A stretch of 64,000 nucleotides of DNA from Dugong dugon (lineage: Eukaryota > Chordata > Mammalia > Sirenia > Dugongidae). The translations under genes and the position numbers were made by a program. The notes beneath the pieces were generated by a model that was not told the DNA's origin, ran no database searches, and saw only the letters and a program-made list of their open reading frames with translations. Location: assembly GCA_030035585.1 (NCBI GenBank), contig CM057465.1:5865501-5929500 (forward strand), given 5' to 3'. Within the stretch, counting starts at the first letter, position 1, and every line of letters starts with the position of its first letter. Below, in pieces: positions 31,481 to 42,339 of this stretch.

Positions 31481-33143
31481 TGTTGTTGTAGGTGCTGTGG
31501 AGTTGGTTCCGACTCATAATGATCCTACGTACAACAGAACAAAACATTGCATGTTCCTGCTTCATTCTCACAATCCTTATGCTTGAGCCCATTGTTGCAG
31601 CTACTGTATCAATTTGTCTCATTGAAGGTCTTCCACTTTTTCTCTGACCCTCTACTTTACCAAACATGATGTTCTTCTCTGGGGACTGGTCCTTCCTGAT
31701 AGCAAGTCCAAAGTATGTGTGACTAAGTCTCTCCATCTTTGCTTCTAAGGAGCATTCTGGCTGTACTTCTTCAAACACAGATTTATTCGTTCTTCTGGCA
31801 GTCCATGGTATATTCAATATTCTTCGCTGACACCACAATTCAATTCTTCTTCGGTCTTCCTTATTCATCGTCCAGCTTTTGCATGTATATGCGGCGATTG
31901 AGAATACCATAGCTTGTGTCAGGCACACCTTAGTCCTCAAAGTGACATCTTTGCTTTTTAACACTTTAAATAAGTCTTTTGCAGATTTGCCCAAATGCAA
32001 TAACTCATGTGATTTCTTGGCTGCTGTTTCCATTGGTGTTGATCGTAGATCCAAGTAAGATGAAATCCTTGACAACTTCAATCTTTTCTCCATTTATCAT
32101 GGTGTTGCTTATTAGTCCAGTTGTGAGGATTTCCGTTTTCTTTATGTTCAGCTGCAATCCATGCTGAAGGCTGTGGTCTTTGATCTTCATCAGTAAGTGC
32201 TAAATCCTCTTTACTTTCAGCAAGCAAGATTGCATCATCTGTATATTGCAGGTTGTTATTGAGTCTTCCTCCAATCCTGATGCCCCATTCTTCTTCATAT
32301 AGTCCAACTTCTCGGATTATTTGCTCAGTATACAGATTGAATAAGTATGGTGAAATGATACAACCCTGACACACACCTTTCCTGATTTTAAACCACGAAG
32401 TATCCACTCGTTCTGTTCAAACGACTACCTCTTTATCTATGTAAAGTTTCCTCACAAGCACAATTAAGTGTTCTGGAATTCCCATTCTTTGCAATGTTAT
32501 CCATAATTTGTTATTATCCACACAGTCGAACCCCTTTGCATAGTCAATAAAACACAGCTAAACATCTTTCTGGTATTCTCTGCTTTCAGCCAACATCCAT
32601 TTGACATCAGCAATGATATCTCTACTTCCACATCCTCTTCTGAATCTGGCTTGAATTTCTGGCAGGTCCCTGTCAATGTCCTGCTGCAACCACTTTTGAA
32701 GGAGCTTCAGCAAAATTTTACTTGTGTATGATATTATTAATATTGTTTGATAATTTCTGCATTCTGTTGCATCATCTTTCATTGGAATGGGCACAAATAT
32801 GGATTCTTCCAGTTGGTTGGCCAGGCAGCTGTCCTCCAAATTTCTTCGCATAGATGAGTGAGCACCTCCAGCACTGCATCTGTTTTTTGAAATGTGTGAA
32901 TTGGCATTCTGTCAATTGCTGGAGCCTTGTTTTTCACTAATGTCTTGAGTGCAGCTTGGACTTCTTCCTTCAGTACCATTGTTTCTTGATCATATGCTAC
33001 CTCCTGAAATGGTTGAACATCGACCATTTTTTTTTTTTTTTTTTTTTGGTACAGCAATTCTGTGTATTCCTTCCATCTTGTTTTGAAGTTTCTTGCGTCT
33101 TTCAAAATTTTGCCCTTAGAATCCTTCAATATAACAACTCTAG
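31481..33143 (-). mobile_element. RTE LINE inserted in the ERV-L provirus
   Basis: The 3' end is at 31481 (AAC-type tail, read as TGTTGTTGTA on the plus strand) and the copy is 5'-truncated near 33143, in the linker before the RT. It carries RT remnants in several frames: 32851-32558 (fingers), then FIDYAKGFDC-like residues, then at 32245-32234 the catalytic box as YTDD instead of the YADD of the copy at 27396. A T run at 33029-33050 interrupts the coding part. It lies between the dUTPase end of pol and the 3' LTR, so it is younger than the provirus. Confidence 0.9.
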
Positions 33144-33358
33144 GTAAGAAAGAAATACTCATAACTATTACAGTCCTTGTTTCTGCAACTGCTCGTGTGG
33201 TCGTAGCTGGTATTTAGAACTACCTTCTTCCACCACCCATTCCATATTCCCTTTACCCTCAGCAAGCACCGCAGCTATTCATGGTTCTTTGCTTGGTAGG
33301 GTGACCCAAACCTTCATTCCTGAGGGTCTGGGCCATTAGTAGTTATGTCAGAAATGGG

Positions 33359-35338
33359 TTATTGTAGTTTTCTATTGACTTTAATCACAGGGCATGGTAA
33401 TACTAAGAGACATCTTAAGGTATCTCCTATATTCCAGACATACACTTCTTTACCTCCATTATGTAATATCAGTCTGTTTTCCTCTTGGTAATCAGGATCA
33501 GTGACACCAGCCAATGCAGTAACTCCTTCCTTTGCCTGTTGATCCAGAGGCATAAGGAGCCTAAAGTGGCCAGGTGGCATTCTTAACTTCTAGTTCAATA
33601 AAATCAGTGTTATGTCTCCTGGTGGGAACATTCCTCCACTTGGAACTAAGATCTCTAGACCTGCAGAGCATAGGGTTGTGGGGACAGGAACCAAAAATTT
33701 CGTGAGTGGGTCACTAGAGGTAATAGTGAGTGGTGCCACTCCCATTTCCACCACTTTATTCCTGAACCCATGAATCCTGGCCATGGGAGAAACAGCACCA
33801 TATATTGGATGCTGATTTAGGGCATATACAGCCTCCTGGAGAACATTGTCCCAATGCCACCTAGCTGGCATTGTAATTGTGTGTTTAGAAGGCCATTCCA
33901 TCGTTCTATCAAGCCAGCTGCTTCAGGATGATGGGGAACACTGTAAGACCAGTGAATTCCATGAGCATGGGCCCACTGCCACACTTCATTTGCTGTGAAG
34001 TAAGTCCCTTGATCCAAGGTGATGCTGTGGGGATATCATGATGGTGGATAAGGCATTCTGTAAGTCCACGGATGGTAGTTTTGGCAGAAGTATTGCATGC
34101 AGGGAAGGCAAATCCACATTCAGAGTAAGTGTCTATTCCAGTAAGAAAAAAATGCTGCCCTTTCCATGATGGAAGTGGTCCAATATAATCAGTCTGCCAC
34201 CAGGTTGCTGGCTGATCATCTGAAGGAATGGTGCCATATCAGGGACTCAGTGTTGGTCTCCGCTGCTGGCAGATTGGGCACTCATCAGTGGCTGTAGCCA
34301 AGTCAGCATTGGTGAGTGGAAGTCCATGTTGCTAAGCCCATGCATAACCCTCATCCTTGCCACCATGGCCACTTTGTTCATGGGCCCATTGGGCAATGAC
34401 AGGAGTGGCTGTGGAAGAGAATGACTGGTTTCCGCAGAATGCATCATCGAATGCATCATCCCATCCACTTGATTATTAAAGCCCTCGTCTGCTGAGGTCA
34501 CCCTTTGGTGAGTATTCACACAAGACAGAAATATCTTCACTTCTTTGGCCCATTCAGAGAGGTCTATCCACATACCTCTTCCCCATACCTCCTTGTCATA
34601 AATTTTCCAATTATGTTGCTTCCAAGTCCCTGACTGTCCAGCCGAACCATTGGTCACAGGCCATGAATCAGTATACAATCACATATCTGACCATTCCTCC
34701 TTCCAAGCAAAGTGAACAGCTAAGTGCACTGCTCGAAGTTCTGCCCATTGGGAAGATTTCCCTTCACCACTGTCCTTCAGGGAGGTCCCAGAAAGGGGCT
34801 GTACTGCTGCCGCTGTCCACTTTTGAGTGGTGCCTGCATATCACACAGAACCATCTGTAATCAGGCACGAGTTTTCTCTTCCTCAGTCAGCTGATCATAA
34901 GGAACTCCCCATGAGGCCATAGGTGTAGACTGGGAGAGGGCAAGTAATGTGACAGGAATGGAAACCAAGGGCATTTGGGCCACTTCATCATGCAACTTAC
35001 TTGTGCCTTCATGTTCTGCTTGTGCCCTATCTCTTATATATCACTTCCATTTAATGATGGAGTGCTGCTGTGCACGTTCGATTTTATGGCTCTGTGGGTC
35101 AGACAACACCCAGTTCATAATGGGCAACTCAGGACGCATGGTGACTTTGTGTCTCATGGTTAAGTGTTCAGTCTCTGCTAAGGCCCAGTAACAAGCCAAA
35201 AGCTGTTTCTCAAAAGGAGAGTAGTTATTTGTAGAGGATGGCAGGGCTTTGCTCCAAAATCCTAAGGGTCGTTGCTTTGATTCATCAATAGAGGCCTGCT
35301 GAAGACTCCAAAGAGCATTGCTATCTACCACTGACACT
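33359..35338 (-). pseudogene. pol: ERV-L pol remnant: RNase H, integrase, dUTPase
   Basis: Read on the minus strand. 35330-35041 resembles the connection/RNase H start (FWSKALPSS near its beginning). 34678-34247 includes a TDSW motif typical of RNase H and leads into the integrase N-terminal region. 34017-33817 has the integrase core with DQGT and, 35 residues after that Asp, a Glu in the GLIERWNG context, i.e. the D35E spacing. 33901-33359 resembles the dUTPase domain that ERV-L elements carry at the end of pol; an in-frame stop near 33590 splits it. At least two frameshifts and several stops are present. The protease and RT palm with its YxDD box are missing altogether. Confidence 0.85.
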
Positions 35339-35405
35339 GGTAGATTCAAACTGCCGAACTTTTGGTCAGCAGCCAAGCTCTTCCACTACACTACCAGGGC
35401 TCCCC
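35339..35405 (-). mobile_element. AfroSINE head at a deletion junction
   Basis: Only the tRNA-like head is present (plus strand GGTCAGCAGCCAAGCTCTTC and ACTACCAGGGCTCC). It joins RNase H sequence on one side and gag-like sequence on the other, where protease and RT should be. The SINE body and tail are gone. Confidence 0.85.
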
Positions 35406-36960
35406 ATTGTCGTTAGGCGTCTTAATTCAGTTAGGGCAGTTCCCACCGTCAGATCTGACTGACGTAAAATAGCAATCACAGCAGTTGTCAAGGATGCTGA
35501 GCTCCCTTCACCAATTTGTTCCTCACCATTGTGGTAAAAGGTGTGTCCTCTGGGCACTTCTTGTGTGGGTCTGTGGGTCTAACCTGATGAATCCACTCCA
35601 ACATGCTAATAAGCTGTTGGATACCTTCTTCTACAGTGTATTAAGGCAGGTCTGGTACTTCAGCTTGATTTAGTGGAGGCTACTTGTAATCCTGGAAACC
35701 CTGGTGGCGTAGTGGTTAAATACTTCGGATGCTAACCAAAAGGTCAGCAGTTTGAATCCACCAGGTGTTCCTTAGAAACTCTATGGGGCAGTTCTACTCT
35801 GTCCTATAGGGTCTTGATGAGTTGAAATCGACTTGACGGGCAACGAGTATCAGCGGGGTACCTTGTAATCCATGCTTCAGGGAATCAACCAAATTAATGA
35901 TTAGATCCTTTCCTAACCTCTTGCCCTGAAACATTGAATGAAGAATCTGTGCTTCGTGAGCCCATATCAATAAACTCAGACTGATCCAACTTTATGGTCC
36001 TTGCACTATTATTCCACACTGTTAATAGCCATTCCCACACATATTACCCAGGTTTCTGTTTGAACATATCAGAAAAGTCATGCAGTTCTTTTGGAGTGTA
36101 GTGTACTTTCTCCTGCATCACACTTGGTGCTTCACTTTTTGTAGCTCGCTGAAACTTAAATCTAGTTATAAGTCTAGAAGCAAAAACGAGGGGTGGGGAT
36201 GTGTTTTGAGACCATTCAGCAATGTCTTGTTAGGCGTCTGCCCCAGGCAATGCCCCAGGCAATGACGCAGATATCACCCCAGGTGATATCTCAGACAAAG
36301 GCTGTTTAGACACAGCTGGGTTAATCTCATCAAATGGGGGTGGAGGGGCTAATGGTTTTGTTGGCAGGAGGGATTCAACAGAATTTATGGGCTCATTGAC
36401 ACCAGTTTCCTAGTTACCTGTGCATATGTCTTCATTCCAAGTGTAGGGATCCCATTTCTTCCCAGTCAATGCCCTCACTTTAACTTCAGCCACCATTCAA
36501 AGTTGGGAATTCATTTGAGGGTGTAATTTAGCCACTCTTACGATAAGACCTTGTGTTTGGTTTTTGGCACTATTAACTCTATTACTACAAGAAATAAGGA
36601 TTTCTTTCAGGGCATAAGTGGTAAATTTGAGGTCATTTATCTGGTATTTGAGCTTTGATGCTGAAGCTTTGAGCTCATATCTTTCTTCACCACTTTGTCT
36701 AGTGAAAGTAGGACCAACCAACCAGCTTCCTTATATTTCTCATTCTGACAAAACTGTAGAAAAGTATTAAACATGCGATCACCCAGAGCCTCACCTCTCA
36801 CCAATACTTGATCTATTGGTAGTGATAGCTTGCATATTTGTATTGCCACCTTACTCCACGGATTCACAGTGCCCTCTTTACTCCTGGAAGCAGAATCATC
36901 AACATCTTTAAGACAAACCAGACTTGAGAACTAATTTAGACAACTCATCCTTACAATTTT
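35406..36960 (-). pseudogene. gag: ERV-L gag remnant
   Basis: The minus-strand interval between the 5' LTR and the deletion junction is occupied by broken frames (36867-36637, 36721-36497, 35557-35406) rich in Lys/Leu, with no pol motif. Position alone marks it as gag; sequence similarity to capsid cannot be judged by eye. An AfroSINE at 35693-35858 interrupts it. Confidence 0.6.
35693..35858 (+). mobile_element. AfroSINE in ERV-L gag, with target duplication
   Basis: The head is GGAAACCCTGGTGGCGTAGT and the tail CTTGACGGGCAACGAGTAT; the middle of the body is deleted. ACTTGTAATCC before it and ACCTTGTAATCC after it (ending about 35871) form a near-perfect target duplication of about 12 bases. 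Confidence 0.9.
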
Positions 36961-36971
36961 GTTTGTCTAGA

Positions 36972-36988
36972 ACCACTCTCAGGACTAA
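36972..36988 (-). other. Retroviral primer-binding site (degenerate)
   Basis: Immediately inside the 5' LTR the minus strand reads TAGTCCTGAGAGTGGTTC, which resembles the tRNA-Leu-type primer site known for ERV-L, with several substitutions. Position is the main support. Confidence 0.5.
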
Positions 36989-36989
36989 A

Positions 36990-37583
36990 TGTTTTAGGTT
37001 GGGTTCTCTAGAGAAATAAAACCCGTGAAGCATGTGTGTGTGCCTCTGTGTGTGTGTGTGTGTGTGTGTGTATACATGGAGACAGAGAGAGAGATTTATA
37101 TCAAGGAAAAGGCTCACGCAGTTGTAGAAGCTGGAAATTCCCAAGTCCATGGGTCAGGCATCAGACTGGAGGCTTCTCCTGGCTCACATAGTTGCAGGGG
37201 CTGAGGAACTCAAGACTGGCAGATCAGATGACAGGCTGCTGGCTCACAGGCTGCAGAGGTTGACAAATCCAAGATCAGCAGGTAGGATGGCAGGCTGCTG
37301 TCTCAAGTTCCAAGAACTGGAGGTCAGAGGATGATGAGCTGATGCAGGATCCAGAGTGAGCAAAAGCCAACGAGCTTTGCCAGAAAGTCCATTATATATT
37401 GAATGCAGGCCACACCCCTAAGCAAACTCCCTTTCAATTGTTTGGCTGCTCATAGCCGATCTTATTATGGAGATGATTACATTATATCAGATCTCATCAT
37501 GGAGGTGATTACATCATTACACAACTCCCAAACAACTGAGAAACATGGCCCAGCCAAGCTGACACACGACCTTAACCACCGAA
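36990..37583 (-). repeat. 5' LTR of the ERV-L provirus
   Basis: 594 bases, about 115 longer than its partner. The difference comes from a (GT)n run at 37023-37071 and an internal duplication: the block GATCTTATTATGGAGATGAT at 37458 is repeated as GATCTCATCATGGAGGTGAT at 37490. LTRs are identical at integration, so these arose later in one LTR or were lost from the other. Confidence 0.9.
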
Positions 37584-37870
37584 GGGCCCTACAGTATGTC
37601 TCCCTCCATGACCTTGATCCAGCCTCTCTCCAGCGTCCTCCATGCCTGCCACACCCTTCCAGGCACATCTTGCCTGGTCCCTCCTCTGGGCCTTCTTTCT
37701 GCTACCATGCCTGGACACCTCTCGGTCATTGTCATTCAAGTCCCCATTCAAAAGTCCCCTCTGCATAAGAGCCTCCCCTGACCATGCAGGTATGCTCTCT
37801 GATCCTGTGTGTGGGTTTCCCATCTGCATGCCCTGTTCCACTCTATCAGCCGGTATGCAGTGGGTGCACT
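37584..37870 (+). mobile_element. L2 LINE, part 3 of 3
   Basis: CCATGACCTTGATCCAGCCT, TGCCACACCCTTCCAGGCAC and GTCCCCATTCAAAAGTCCCC-TCTGCATAAGAGCCTCCCC resume the L2 order at the other side of the provirus. Confidence 0.7.
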
Positions 37871-38390
37871 GATGAACAAACAGCCCACCTCACAGGCCCC
37901 ACATTAGCAAAGGTGTATTTCCCTCCTCCCCGGGTGGGGAGGGGCCCTGCTCTGGGCATCCTTACTCCAGGATGCAGCTGGCGAAGCACCCATGGCAGAG
38001 AGAAGGACGCTCTGGAAAGTCTTGCACCAGCATTTAAATACTCTGGACTAAGAGAGTCACATGGCCCTGCTGTTCCCAGCTCATTGGCCTGGGCTGGTCA
38101 CATGGCTCTGCCCAGCCTAGGAACCAGGAAGTGAATCTGGCCATGTGCCCGGGAGGTAAGCAGCAAGAATGAATGTGCCACCCCCCAGCCCATGAGCCCA
38201 TGGGAGCCAGGGGCTTGCCCACCGACCTCCTGCTTCCCAGTGCCCAGCCTGGCACATGGGGGTCTAATAATTATTTACTGAGTGCTGGATTTTCTTGCTC
38301 AGGCCCAGGAGTGGTGGGGTTGGGGTGTGGGGATCAGGGAGCTGGAGAGAGGGCATGAAAGTGGGTCATCAGCACGATGCGTAGGGGACA
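37871..38390. other. Low-copy or very old repeat stretch
   Basis: CTCATTGGCCTGGGCTGGTC-ACATGGCTC and CCATGTGCCCGGGAGGTAAG have the look of an old mammalian interspersed repeat that I cannot name. No exon signal. Confidence 0.3.
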
Positions 38391-38531
38391 CTAAACTGCT
38401 TTTGATAGAAGTGATGGAAAAGTTTGAGAATGGTCAATGGTGACGGTTGAACAACAGGATGAACACAACATCACTAAACTGTACGTGTGAAAATGGCTGA
38501 AACAGCAAATGGTTTGTTACCTGTACGTTTG
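38391..38531 (+). mobile_element. Old L1 3' end
   Basis: CTAAACTGCTTTTGATAGAA-GTGATGG, CAATGGTGACGGTTGAACAA and CACTAAACTGTACGTGTGAA-AATGGCTGAAA form the L1M 3'-UTR end. Confidence 0.7.
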
Positions 38532-39157
38532 GGTCGTCGTTAGCTGCTGTCTTGGTTATCGAGTGCCGCTATAACAGAAATACCACAAGAGGGTGGCTTT
38601 CACAAACAGAAATTTATTTTCTTACAGTTCCGGAGGCTGGAGGTCTGAATGCAGGGGAAGGCTCTCTCTTTGTCACGTCTAGGGGAAGCCCCTTGTCTCT
38701 TCTCAGCTGCTGTTTCTCAGTTCCTTGGTGATCTTCAGGTGGCGTGGCATGCGTCTTCCCCCGTCTCATCTTGATTGCTTGTGCCTAAATCTGCTCTTTT
38801 TATATCTCCAAGGTGATTGGGTTGAAACACACCGTACGCTAATATGGCCTTATTAACATAACAAAAAAAAAACCCTCATTCCCAAATGGGATTATAACCA
38901 CAGGTATGGGGGTTAGGATTTACAATACATATTTTGGGGGATCACAATTCAGTCTATCACAGTAGCTATGAAGTCAGTTCTGACTCATGGCGACCCCGTG
39001 TGTTACAGAGTGGAACTGCTCCATAGGGTTTGCTTGGCTGTAGCCTTTACAGAAGCAGATTGCCAGGCCTTTACTTCCATGGTACGGCTGCGTGGGTTCA
39101 ATCTGCCAGCCTTTAGGTTAGCAGCCGAGTGCAAATGATCTGTGCCAGCAGGAACCT
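38532..39157 (-). mobile_element. AfroSINE split by a MaLR-type LTR
   Basis: The AfroSINE tail (GTCGTCGTTAGCTGC) lies at 38532-38547 and its remaining body and head at 38962-39157 (AAGTCAGTTCTGACTCATGG through GGTTAGCAGCCGAGTGC). The LTR occupies the gap. The SINE is therefore older than this LTR copy. Confidence 0.75.
38548..38961 (-). mobile_element. MaLR-type solo LTR inside an AfroSINE
   Basis: The plus strand starts TGTCTTGGTTATCGAGTGCC-GCTATAACAG and ends GGGGATCACAATTCAGTCTA-TCACA. The candidate duplication is GCTGC/GTAGC, with two mismatches. The ATATCTCC and CTAATATGGCCTTATTAACA parts match the elephant-type LTRs. Confidence 0.85.
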
Positions 39158-39699
39158 CACCTATGTATCTACCACACACACACAAATCTGATAAATACAT
39201 GGGGGAGGAGGGGGTCATCTGCCATGAACCGGCAGCTGAAAAGGATTCTAATGAAATCTGCAAGCAGCAAGTGTCCACCCTGGCCGAAAGGCAGAAAACC
39301 AGGAAGTCAGCTAACGACAAAATGAGTTTCCACATTGACTTCAAGATGGCAGGCAGCCACAGGCTGAGGCTTGAGTTTCAAATCCCCGCTCCCCAACTCA
39401 GCCCAGCGTCCAGGCTGCCTGGTCCCCTGAGCACCTGTCCCTGGTGGTCACAGCCCTCTGTGTGGCCGTGAGGAGGAAAAGGAACCACATGGGGAAGAAC
39501 CTCAGACAGGCTGCATGGTGCCTGTCTGCATAGTGCCTGCCATGGCTGCGTCTGTTGGGAGTCTCTCCTTGTCTCCTCCTTCACCTGGCCCCGGCACGCA
39601 GGACACATGTGCACATGGACCCCCATCTCACTGATGAGCTGTTCCCTCTCATTTTAGCTGCCAGGGAGGGGCATAGACAATCTCCCTCAGATGGCACCC
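39158..39699. other. Low-copy stretch, nothing recognised
   Basis: No named repeat. Short overlapping frames only. Confidence 0.3.
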
Positions 39700-40150
39700 A
39701 GGCCTCTGCCCCCAAGGAGCTCACAGTCTAGCTGGGGAGAGGGGTAATGGTGGCAAGTCCTGGGGGCGGGGGGTGGGGGGCCTGTCAGGAAAGGCACCTA
39801 CAGAAAGAGGCCTCAAAGGTGAGACCTGGCTGCCGAGCAGGCTTATCCAGGGCAGGCATGTAGGTGAGCAGCTGGGGAGGAAAGCTCTGTGCAGAGGGGA
39901 GATGGGAGGGAAAGGTCCAGGCCCGGTGGGTTCTGAGAAGGTCTTTTGAACCAGGCCTGTGAACTTGGGCTCCCCAGGCAGAGGGCACGTGAGCAGAGGC
40001 TGTGGAGGAGGGTGGAGGGGACATAAACCCCAGAGGGTCAGGGGTGCTGTGCTGAAGAGCAAGGCTTTGTAGGCCGTGGGGAGCCACACAGGGTTGTGGG
40101 CAGGGGAGGGGGTATGTGAGCACTCGGTTCTCCACACGGATTTGATCACT
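39700..40150 (-). mobile_element. L2 LINE fragment (antisense)
   Basis: AAGGAGCTCACAGTCTAGCT, GGCAGAGGGCACGTGAGCAG and AGAGCAAGGCTTTGTAGGCC-GTGGGGAGCC are antisense L2 phrases in order. It contains the same GGCAGAGGG-type phrase that expanded into the minisatellite at 5.9 kb, here in a single copy. Confidence 0.6.
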
Positions 40151-40762
40151 TAATGGAACCTTGGCAAGTTACTCCAGGACTTGTCCATCAGCTCGGCATG
40201 GCCCTCCTCGCCTCTCGCCTCCAGAAAGCTCGGGCTGGGAGACAGCGGACCTCCAGCCTCAGGGATGGATAACTGGGACTCTCGCCATGTTCTGAGGTTC
40301 AAAATAGACTTTTGAAAGCATGGTTGAGACGCTATTTGAAAGAAAAGCAAGGAAAGAAACTTCTAGAAGCCAGAGGACTGGCTGGCATGGGGATGGGTCC
40401 CAAACAGTGGCTCTGGGGAGTAGACGATGAGCTGGGGACCCTGATCTGCTGCAGCCCTCTGGGGGATGGGGCTGGGCCCGAGAGGGGTCTCAGACCCGGG
40501 ACAGGATACAGGGGGCTCTGAGGGCCGGGCATGGCTGGCCTGTGACCACCAACAGGTGGTTGCAAAGGTCCGTGGGCCCCAGCAAGGAGTGGGACGAGGA
40601 GGCGCAGGGCCCTGGAGTGGCCCCGGGACCAGGCCTGCATTTTCTGAGTCCCTAAGAGCCAGGCACCGTGAGGTCAGTGGCTGCACCCCGGCCAGTGATA
40701 CTGCAGAGGCCAGGGGCCATGAGGGAGGAAGGGAGACCTGAGCTGACTGTTTACCCCACGTG
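40151..40762. other. Low-copy stretch, nothing recognised
   Basis: GC-rich, with frames up to 107 codons on both strands and no other coding evidence. Confidence 0.3.
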
Positions 40763-41335
40763 GCTCTTAGTTTTCCAGTGCTGCCGTAACAAAAAATACC
40801 ACTAGTGGGTGGCTGGAAAGAACAGACTTTTATTTTCTCACAGTTCGGGAGGCTGAATTCAGGTCATGGCTCCAGGGGAGGGTCCTTTGTCGGTGGCCCC
40901 AGGAGTTCCTTGGAGTTGGCATCTCTTTCCCTGTGTGTGTCTCTGCGTCTCTTCTGGTCGTTTGATAACTCAGAAGTGATTAGGCGTAGGACCCACCCTG
41001 CTCTGGCGTTGCCTCATTAACGTAACCAAAGAAACCCCTTATTTCCAAACGGTGCCATATTTACAGGTACCAAACCAGTACTGTTGAGTCCAGTCCGACT
41101 CATGGAGACTCCACGTGTGTCAGAGTAGCACTGTGCTGCATAGGGTTTGCAATGGCTGATTATTCAGAAGATTGCCAGGCCTTTCTTCTGAGGCACCTCT
41201 GGGTGGACTCGAACCTCCAACCTTTCGGTCAGCAGTTGAGCACATTAACCATTTCCACCACCAGGGGCCCCATTTACAGCTACAGGAGTTAGGATTTCCA
41301 CACGTATTTTGGGGCACACTGTTTGATCCATAGCA
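40763..41335 (-). mobile_element. MaLR-type LTR split by an AfroSINE
   Basis: CTCTTAGTTTTCCAGTGCTG-CCGTAACAA at one end and GGCACACTGTTTGATCCATA-GCA at the other. The ACGTG at 40758-40762 and 41336-41340 is a perfect 5-bp duplication if the first two LTR bases are taken as mutated. The AfroSINE at 41070-41271 interrupts it at TTTACAGGTAC. Confidence 0.82.
41070..41271 (-). mobile_element. AfroSINE inside a MaLR-type LTR
   Basis: The plus strand starts CCAAACCAGTACTGTTGAGT and ends TTTCCACCACCAGGGGCC. Flanking CATATTTACAGGTAC and CCATTTACAGCTAC are the diverged target duplication. Confidence 0.9.
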
Positions 41336-42339
41336 ACGTGTCTGCTGGAGCTGGAGGCATCTATACACATTCGGCTACAAACGAGTGAAGCCTGCTGCCT
41401 TGTGCTGAGATTTCGCCTTCTTTCCTCAAGTGCTGCTCCAGAGGGCCTGTGACCCCAGCGAGGCTGGGCCAGGGTGGTCTCTGCCTCAGTGGTCCCCAGC
41501 CCAGGGCGGGCACCGTGGGGGCCAGGGACGCTCATGGTCCCCAGGTCTGATCTCTGCACCTCATCCTGCTACACTCCCACCACTGCCCATCCCTGCGCCT
41601 GTGGTCAGGGCCTGGGGCCTGAACTCCGTGGGCAACAGCCTAGCCTCTGGCTGCTTTGGCCTTTCTGGGAACCCAGGAAAGAGCTGGGGGAATCTCTCTT
41701 GGAGAAGTAGGGGCCTGTCAGGAGTCGTTTCGCTGTAAATGGGATATCCGGCTTCTCCCCTCTGTCTTGGCCGAGAGGTGGGTGACTGGGGCGTGTCTAC
41801 CTCCCCTCTGGACCGCCCAGTCCTAAGGGTCCCAGAGCAGGATCCTGGGACAGAAGGACAGGGTGGGGTCCCGGCCGGGAGGAGGGCAGGCTGGAGTGCT
41901 CAGCCTCCATGGGTTAAACACCCCTCCACAGCCCCCTCGGTGGCTCTCCAGACCCACAGTTCTGGGGCTCCAGGCACCAGGCCCACTTCGGTGCAGATGT
42001 GGCAGCTATCGCCGGCCACCCGTGGGGTTCACCATCCCAGTCCCAGCAGGCCCCCTGGCCTGGTAGGGGCCACTTCCGCTCAGGCTCTAGGCAGACAATG
42101 CGCTCGCTGGAGGGGATGATGGCCCTGGGCCAGAGCTTCCCTCCTCCCTAGCTACACAGGAAGCTGGCCCTCAGAGGCCCGGCCGTGTCCTCGGGTGAAC
42201 TCCCACCCAGGCTCTGTGACTTTGGGCACTGGATTGCCAAGGAGGCGCCTCCTGCTGGAGTCAAGCTGGCTCCTTTCAGCCCTAAAGCGGCAAGGACTCT
42301 GGACGCTCCCCCGGTTGGGGGAGGCGCATTGCCCGCCCG
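41336..42339. other. 1 kb GC-rich low-copy stretch
   Basis: No repeat is recognised beyond a possible MIR scrap near 42195-42240. Frames up to 126 codons on the plus strand have no domain or splice context. Confidence 0.35.

Larger units (their letters stand above)
30811..37583 (-). mobile_element. ERV-L endogenous retrovirus, LTR to LTR
   Basis: A complete proviral layout on the minus strand: 5' LTR 36990-37583, primer-binding region about 36972-36988, gag remnant, pol remnant (RNase H, integrase, dUTPase), 3' LTR 30811-31289. The flanks GGGCC at 30806-30810 and 37584-37588 are a perfect 5-bp target duplication, so both outer ends belong to one integration. The LTRs are TG...CA bounded. Integration split an L2. 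Later hits are an RTE (31481-33143), an AfroSINE (35693-35858) and a rearranged AfroSINE head (35339-35405). No env-like frame is seen, as usual for ERV-L. All coding regions are broken. Confidence 0.92.

Noticed and set aside
31443-32093. 216-codon minus-strand frame as a possible host gene
   Set aside because: It is the C-terminal region of the RTE ORF within the copy at 31481-33143 and contains the usual RTE phrases.
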